From Planctomycetaceae bacterium (GTDB lineage Bacteria; Planctomycetota; Planctomycetia; Pirellulales; Pirellulaceae): a stretch of DNA of 10,019 bases. Positions 6,621 to 10,019 of this stretch are shown one piece after another (position 1 is the stretch's first letter; each line of letters starts with the position of its first letter). A program made the translations under genes and the position numbers. Where the stretch lies: contig JAHEAM010000112.1 in assembly GCA_024642765.1 (NCBI GenBank), positions 1-10,019 of the forward strand, written 5' to 3'. The notes beneath the pieces are model-generated. The model searched no databases, was not told the origin of the DNA, and saw nothing but the letters and a program-made list of their open reading frames with translations.

Positions 6621-7286
6621 CTAATCGATGGGGTTGTTATGACGTTCAATTAAGATCCGTATCGAATCGGCAGGTAACGTTTCAGGCACGACACTGACGG
6701 AAACAAGCCCCGGTCGAACCTTTTGTTCATCGAACATGTTCGATGCCAACGCCGTGGCCCGTTTCGTGTTTTCTTGTTTTGAAATTTGCAACGAACATTC
6801 CACCGGCAATCCACGCAGTTGATTCGCCAACATCTGAGCCATCCACAATCCCTTGGCCGTTAAACCGTTTTGGTGGTCGATGATTTCATCGAGCTTGATG
6901 TCGAAATAATGTGTCGAGATATCGTCTTGGTTATTTTCTTTCTCGGTCAGACTCATCAAACCGTTGCCAATCGCCTGTGAAGCGGGAGCCTCAGTGATCG
7001 GTGGCATTTCGGAACCGCGCATTGCAATTTTTGCTGCATTGGTACGAATTCGATTGACCCAACTGTCATTGGCCGGACGATTGGCCGTGGCGCCGATCAA
7101 ACCGGTGCCACCGGAAGATTGGAAAAATGTGACTCGTGATTTCTCGGTTCGTTCGGGAGAGTGAGTCGAAAACGTCATTAGCAAGATAAAGAAGGTCATC
7201 AGCAGGGTCACGACATCGCTATAGGTCATAAACCAAGCTGGAATATCGCCCGCAGTATCGACTTTGTATTTTTTCTTTTTGGCCAT
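6621..7286 (-). CDS. motB: MotB-like stator protein
   Basis: MotB with MotA forms the ion channel of the flagellar stator and anchors it to peptidoglycan. In this 221-residue protein a lysine-rich N-terminus (MAKKKKYKVD) precedes one transmembrane helix at about 17-40. PAWFMTYSDVVTLLMTFF holds Asp24 at the conserved ion-binding position. The remainder is periplasmic. A worn OmpA-like region is suggested at about 127-200 (FDIKLDEIIDHQNGLTAKG and then SVSVVPE), but the TD and LSxxRA residues that contact peptidoglycan are not seen, and the protein is shorter than typical MotB (about 250-310). Upstream of the start on the minus strand lie an AAGGGGG tract and GAAGG, possible Shine-Dalgarno sites. 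It lies 52 bases after motA and 2 bases before a second MotB-like gene, all on one strand, so co-transcription is likely. Of the two MotB-like proteins this one has the more canonical transmembrane motif. Confidence 0.85.
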   Translation of the reverse strand: MAKKKKYKVDTAGDIPAWFMTYSDVVTLLMTFFILLMTFSTHSPERTEKSRVTFFQSSGGTGLIGATANRPANDSWVNRIRTNAAKIAMRGSEMPPITEAPASQAIGNGLMSLTEKENNQDDISTHYFDIKLDEIIDHQNGLTAKGLWMAQMLANQLRGLPVECSLQISKQENTKRATALASNMFDEQKVRPGLVSVSVVPETLPADSIRILIERHNNPID

Positions 7287-7338
7287 CCTTCAGCCCCCTT
7301 AACATGCTGTGGTTTGCGCAACTGTTTTTAGCGATCCG

Positions 7339-8118
7339 CTAGGCTGCCGCTTCGACCTGAAGTTTGCGGCGCTGCGATGGTGACAAGAAGGCGATCAGTT
7401 TGTCCTCAACAGCGCGAGGCGAAAGTCCCTCGCTGAGCGAAACCAACCCTGCAATCATTAGTTCACGGACCAAAAGCTCCTCCTGACTGCGAGCTTCGAG
7501 CTTGCCGGCCAATGGGATACAGGCAACGTTAGCGACCAATGCACCATAAAGCGTTGTCAACAAGGCAACAGCCATACCGGCACCAACCTTACTCGGGTCA
7601 TCGAGCTTCTTGAGCATTTGCACCAGCCCCACGAGTGTTCCGATCATACCGAACGCTGGGGCAGCCGTGGCAGCACCGTCGATGAGCTTTTTGCCCATCC
7701 CGTGTCGTGCCTCAATGGCGGACAATTCCATATCAAGTGCATTTTGAATTTGAGCGGGGTCCGCACCCCCGATGAGAATTTCCATGCCTCGTCTCAAAAA
7801 TTTGTCGTCGCATTTTTCGACGTGGCTTTCGAGAGCAAGCATGCCGTCCTTGCGGACCACATTGGCTAGTTCTTTAAACTGATTGATGACTTGATCGGGT
7901 GCTGGCAGTTTTGAGATGAAGCATTTTTTAATGACATTGAACGCCGTCAACACCTTCCCGAGTGGAAAGTTGATCAATAACGACGCAATACAACCTCCGA
8001 TTACGATCATGGCGGACGGCACATCAACGAAGGGCATCAAGTCCGTGCCGCCGATCATGATCGCGCCAGCGACCAGACCGAAGCCCAAGATGAGTCCAAT
8101 GATTGTTGCAATGTCCAT
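7339..8118 (-). CDS. motA: Flagellar motor stator protein MotA
   Basis: MotA is the cytoplasmic-membrane stator subunit that converts ion flow into torque against FliG. The 259 residues are the short MotA/PomA type. Four hydrophobic segments fall at about 1-21, 33-52, 151-171 and 181-203, with the large cytoplasmic loop between the second and third. Arg89 and Glu97 in VVRKDGMLALES match the charged residues (Arg90, Glu98 in E. coli) that interact with FliG. Pro154 in AAPAFGMIGTLVGL and Pro202 in CIPLAGKLEARSQEE match the two functional prolines. Thr161 and Thr188-Thr189 resemble positions in sodium-type PomA, but these also occur in some proton-type relatives, so the coupling ion cannot be told. 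No Shine-Dalgarno is obvious. The gene is first in the minus-strand operon with the two MotB-like genes and diverges from flgB. Confidence 0.96.
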   Translation of the reverse strand: MDIATIIGLILGFGLVAGAIMIGGTDLMPFVDVPSAMIVIGGCIASLLINFPLGKVLTAFNVIKKCFISKLPAPDQVINQFKELANVVRKDGMLALESHVEKCDDKFLRRGMEILIGGADPAQIQNALDMELSAIEARHGMGKKLIDGAATAAPAFGMIGTLVGLVQMLKKLDDPSKVGAGMAVALLTTLYGALVANVACIPLAGKLEARSQEELLVRELMIAGLVSLSEGLSPRAVEDKLIAFLSPSQRRKLQVEAAA

Positions 8119-8168
8119 ACGATTCGACTCGCTTCATAAGAAGGTTACCGTAGTTCAGGATGTCCAAG

Positions 8169-8233
8169 CAAAGGTGCAAATAAGTGTGAAAGCACAAAAA
8201 CGTAGAACAAAGTGGCGTAGTTTCCACCTTTGT
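8169..8233. repeat. Three related CAAAG(G)TG motifs in the motA-flgB divergent region
   Basis: CAAAGGTG occurs at 8169-8176 and, inverted, as CACCTTTG at 8225-8232. A third, slightly shorter relative, ACAAAGTGG, lies at 8207-8215. The last two form an imperfect hairpin: TGG pairs with CCA, one bulged C, then ACAAAG with CTTTGT, around an 8-base loop at 8216-8223. Repeated short motifs of this kind between divergent operons may be operator sites, but no known regulator's site is recognised. Confidence 0.4.
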
Positions 8234-8276
8234 TTCAAAAAATTCTCATGTCTCGTCCTTGCGTCAACTGAGTTTT

Positions 8277-8298
8277 TCGATAAGGCCGCTTTTATCGA
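8277..8298. repeat. Inverted repeat TCGATAA / TTATCGA
   Basis: TCGATAA at 8277-8283 and TTATCGA at 8292-8298 are perfect inverted arms with an 8-base spacer, GGCCGCTT. There is no T run after either side, so it is not an obvious terminator. It lies about 100 bases before flgB and 160 bases before motA, a position that suits a dimeric regulator bound to both promoters. The arms contain CGATAA, like the end of a sigma-28 -10 element, but no matching -35 is placed correctly. Confidence 0.35.
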
Positions 8299-8362
8299 TT
8301 CCATTGCCTACACAAACAAAAGAAAATAGGGAGGCAACTCGCTAGCAACTGAATATTCGATC

Positions 8363-8390
8363 TAAAGGTTACATTTCACCTAACCGATAC
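8363..8390 (+). promoter_or_regulatory. Sigma-28 (FliA)-like promoter just before flgB
   Basis: TAAAGGTT at 8363-8370 and ACCGATAC at 8383-8390 resemble the FliA consensus TAAAGTTT and GCCGATAA. The spacing is 12 bases against the usual 11. The core TAAA and CCGATA are perfect; one base in the -35 and the two outer bases of the -10 differ. Transcription would begin about six to eight bases after the -10, at about 8396-8398, right at the flgB ATG. This implies a leaderless message and agrees with the lack of a Shine-Dalgarno. The match is seen directly; activity is inferred. Confidence 0.5.
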
Positions 8391-8397
8391 CAATGAC

Positions 8398-8751
8398 ATG
8401 GCTGGACTCCCTGCACAATTCGTGAACCTTGCAAAAGCAATTCAATTTGCCGAATTGGACCATCGCGTCATCAGCCAAAATATTGCCAATGTCAACACGC
8501 CAGGTTTCAAGACCATGGTTGCAAACGAAGCCGAGTTTCAAAAATGGCTTGAGCAAACAGGTACCTCAACCGGTCTGGATGAGCAAGCGGCAATTACAAA
8601 TGCACCTGGATTATTGGAACGCGCCGACGGCAACAACGTCGATTTGGATCAACAAGTTTCAAATTTGAAACGCAACGCGATGTTGTTCCAAACATTTTCG
8701 AATTTGTTAGCTGCCAAAATGGACACGATGAAACGTGCCATCAATAGCTAG
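8398..8751 (+). CDS. flgB: Flagellar basal-body rod protein FlgB
   Basis: FlgB is a proximal-rod subunit, exported by the flagellar type III apparatus and assembled above the MS ring. At 117 residues it is somewhat shorter than the usual 130 or so. The family marks are the N-terminal rod motif with SQNIANVNTPGFK (26-38), the conserved DGNNVDLDQQ at 77-86, and a C-terminal helix (NAMLFQTFSNLLAAKMDTMKRA) that packs with the N-terminal helix in the rod. There is no cleaved signal peptide, as expected for this export route. The ATG at 8398 gives the normal distance to the NIAN motif; an ATG five bases earlier is out of frame. It is the first gene of the flgB-flgC-fliE-fliF operon, divergent from motA, and may be leaderless given the promoter-like sequence at 8363-8390. 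Confidence 0.96.
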   Translation: MAGLPAQFVNLAKAIQFAELDHRVISQNIANVNTPGFKTMVANEAEFQKWLEQTGTSTGLDEQAAITNAPGLLERADGNNVDLDQQVSNLKRNAMLFQTFSNLLAAKMDTMKRAINS

Positions 8752-8842
8752 TCGCGACGTGCTCCTAACGACAGCTTGAATTCCAATCGATTTCACACAT
8801 CTCGAGCGGCGTGATGTGACATTCTGAAGGTTTAGGTGGCTC

Positions 8843-9280
8843 ATGTCCGGCAATCTTTTTTCTGTAACGAACGTTTCGGCCTCAGGAATGTCTGCCGAAC
8901 GTCTGCGCATGGAAATCGTGGCGAATAATATCGCCAACGCTAATTCAACGCGAACACCGGAAGGCGGTCCCTTCCGACGACTGGCGCCCGTATTTGCTGC
9001 CAATGGCGCCCGTTCGTTTGCGAGCATGCTGGATCCGAACGAATTGAAGGGCGTCAAAGTCATTGGCGTCGAAGCCGACACATCAGACTTCCCGGTCGTT
9101 CATATTCCGGGACACCCCGATGCAGACGCGGATGGCATGGTACGAATGCCTAACGTTCAATTGCCAAACGAAATGGTTGACTTGATCTCAGCCAGTCGAT
9201 CCTACGAGGCGAACCTTCGCGCCATCTCGTTATACAAAGACATGGTCGAACAAACTTTGGCCCTTCTGCGCAGTAGGTAG
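8843..9280 (+). CDS. flgC: Flagellar basal-body rod protein FlgC
   Basis: FlgC is the second proximal-rod protein and partners FlgB. The 145 residues match the family length of about 135-150. The N-terminal rod motif ANNIANANSTRTPEGGPFRR is at 27-46, the highly conserved PGHPDADADGMVRMPNV at 89-105, and the C-terminal rod helix with DLISASRSYEANL at 113-125. The ATG at 8843 gives the standard N-terminal helix; the upstream TTTAGGTGG is a modest ribosome-site candidate. The 91-base gap after flgB contains a small inverted pair, CACATC at 8796-8801 and GATGTG at 8813-8818, of doubtful meaning. fliE begins two bases after the stop, so the two genes are likely translationally coupled. Confidence 0.97.
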   Translation: MSGNLFSVTNVSASGMSAERLRMEIVANNIANANSTRTPEGGPFRRLAPVFAANGARSFASMLDPNELKGVKVIGVEADTSDFPVVHIPGHPDADADGMVRMPNVQLPNEMVDLISASRSYEANLRAISLYKDMVEQTLALLRSR

Positions 9281-9282
9281 TC

Positions 9283-9588
9283 ATGCAAATCCCCTCAATG
9301 AATTCAATCACTCAAATCAATGGTTTGCCGCCACTATCGGGTTCAAAACCGAGTGCGCCGCAAGAAAGCGGTTCGTTCGGAAGTTTGATCAAAGATTTTG
9401 TGCAACAGACCAATCAAGACCAACTCAATTCAGACTCCGCCGTCCAAGATTTATTGACGGGCAAAACCGACAATGTTCAAGACGTTGTATTGGCGACCGC
9501 CAAGGCAGAAATGTCATTTCAATTGTTTATGGAAATACGCAATCAACTGGTTTCAGCGTACAACGACCTGATGCGAATGCAGTTTTAA
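9283..9588 (+). CDS. fliE: Flagellar hook-basal body protein FliE
   Basis: FliE links the MS ring formed by FliF to the proximal rod and is needed before rod subunits assemble. The 101 residues fit the family. The N-terminal third is polar and low in complexity (Ser, Pro, Gly, Gln). The conserved C-terminal half reads NVQDVVLATAKAEMSFQLF at about 64-82, then EIRNQLVSAYNDLMRMQF at 84-101, the signature end of FliE. The start ATG lies two bases after the flgC stop (TAG-TC-ATG), within the flgB-flgC-fliE order typical of many bacteria. Another ATG 15 bases later (9298) would also be in frame, but the coupled start is preferred. Confidence 0.95.
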   Translation: MQIPSMNSITQINGLPPLSGSKPSAPQESGSFGSLIKDFVQQTNQDQLNSDSAVQDLLTGKTDNVQDVVLATAKAEMSFQLFMEIRNQLVSAYNDLMRMQF

Positions 9589-9613
9589 CTTCTGAAGTCG
9601 AACGGGGTTTTCG

Positions 9614-10019
9614 GTGAATGCACTCAAGAATTTGACGGATCAGCTTCAACTCATTTGGAGCAGTTCGACGCCCGCTGCTCGCGTGAGTATCGGAACGCTC
9701 GTTTTATTGTGCGTGGGACTCGTTGTCGGCGTGGGTTATTGGTCAGCGCAACCGTCCTATGTCACGTTGGTTAGTGATGTCGATGCGGCGATCATGTCCG
9801 ATGTTGTTGCCGGACTGGAACGAGCAGGTATCGAATACCAACTCACAGGCGCAGGTGCCACGCTGCAAGTCGACAAACGCAATTATGCCCGCGCCAAACA
9901 GTTGGCAACAAAAAGCGGCGCCGGTGTCGACAATCTGGCACTCGAATCGGCCCCTGGATTCGGCAGTGGACCGGGTTGGGAAAACGAAGTCAGACGACGC
10001 AATCAAGAAAAGCAAATCG
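9614..10019 (+). CDS. fliF: Flagellar MS-ring protein FliF, 3' end outside the window
   Basis: FliF builds the MS ring, the membrane base on which the rod, the C ring and the export gate assemble. The frame starts at GTG (9614) and stays open to the window edge, giving 135 residues, against about 500-600 for whole FliF. Visible are a short cytoplasmic lead (VNALKNLTDQLQLIWSS), the first transmembrane helix at about 23-44 (RVSIGTLVLLCVGLVVGVGY) and the start of the periplasmic ring-building domain. There AAIMSDVVAGLERAGIEYQL and NYARAKQLATKSG show the usual pattern. No ATG exists in frame near the expected start, and the nearby ATG at 9618 is out of frame, so GTG is the best choice. It follows fliE by 25 bases, with only a weak G-rich ribosome-site candidate (ACGGGG). 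Confidence 0.93.
   Translation, partial: MNALKNLTDQLQLIWSSSTPAARVSIGTLVLLCVGLVVGVGYWSAQPSYVTLVSDVDAAIMSDVVAGLERAGIEYQLTGAGATLQVDKRNYARAKQLATKSGAGVDNLALESAPGFGSGPGWENEVRRRNQEKQI

Larger units (their letters stand above)
8119..8397. promoter_or_regulatory. Divergent regulatory region between motA and flgB
   Basis: This 279-base stretch carries no credible gene and must contain the start signals of both the motA operon (leftward) and the flgB operon (rightward). It holds three copies of a CAAAG(G)TG-type motif, an inverted repeat at 8277-8298, a purine-rich AGGGAGG at 8328-8334 with no start codon at a useful distance, the palindrome GAATATTC at 8351-8358 and a sigma-28-like promoter before flgB. 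For motA, TTGACG (minus strand, 8262-8267) is the best -35-like sequence I see, but no good -10 follows it. I found no convincing sigma-54 site on either strand. Confidence 0.6.

Noticed and set aside
7329..7341. TAGCG / CGCTA small stem at the motA stop codon
   Set aside because: Only five base pairs, and on the minus strand it is followed by A residues, not T, so it does not fit a terminator.
7916..8329. 137-residue + strand open frame across the motA 5' end and divergent region
   Set aside because: Its first half is antisense to the conserved N-terminus of MotA, and the rest crosses the regulatory region; the translation is basic and shows no family features.
8328..8334. AGGGAGG as a Shine-Dalgarno sequence
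   Set aside because: No start codon occurs within the usual distance in any frame, and the flgB ATG is more than 60 bases away.
9743..10015. 90-residue minus-strand open frame near the right edge
   Set aside because: It is antisense to the fliF reading frame, which has a clear transmembrane helix and FliF motifs.

Overview
The window most likely comes from a planctomycete, probably a Pirellulaceae-like bacterium (Rhodopirellula/Blastopirellula relatives). This is inferred from the protein style: a short Obg with an atypical G4 motif, a shortened MnmE-like GTPase, two divergent MotB-like proteins, a stand-alone GspF-type protein, and mostly absent Shine-Dalgarno sequences. Base composition looks moderate, and nothing looks recently transferred: there are no insertion sequences, phage genes, tRNA, rRNA or CRISPR arrays.

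The left part (1-4547, all on the + strand) is housekeeping. It starts with the 3' part of an unrecognised conserved protein, then rpmA (ribosomal protein L27), a strong intrinsic terminator, obg (ribosome-assembly GTPase) and coaX (type III pantothenate kinase), which starts one base after the obg stop. After a 127-base gap comes a GTPase with the N-terminal and G domains of the tRNA-modification protein MnmE but without its C-terminal catalytic end.

The middle (4749-5858, +) is one membrane protein of the type II secretion F / PilC family. It faces, tail to tail with only 19 bases between, a three-gene motor operon on the minus strand (8118 down to 5878) encoding MotA and two different MotB-like proteins. 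The two MotB-like genes are 2 bases apart.

The right part (8398 to the edge, +) is the start of a flagellar basal-body operon: flgB, flgC, fliE and a fliF that runs off the window. The 279-base divergent region between motA and flgB holds several inverted repeats and a sequence resembling a flagellar sigma-28 promoter. That promoter sits so close to the flgB ATG that the transcript could be leaderless. Together these genes supply the proximal rod (FlgB, FlgC), the rod/MS-ring adaptor (FliE), the MS ring (FliF) and the stator (MotA/MotB). The observations most worth a second look are the paired MotB paralogues with worn peptidoglycan-binding domains, the shortened MnmE paralogue and the possible leaderless sigma-28 promoter.
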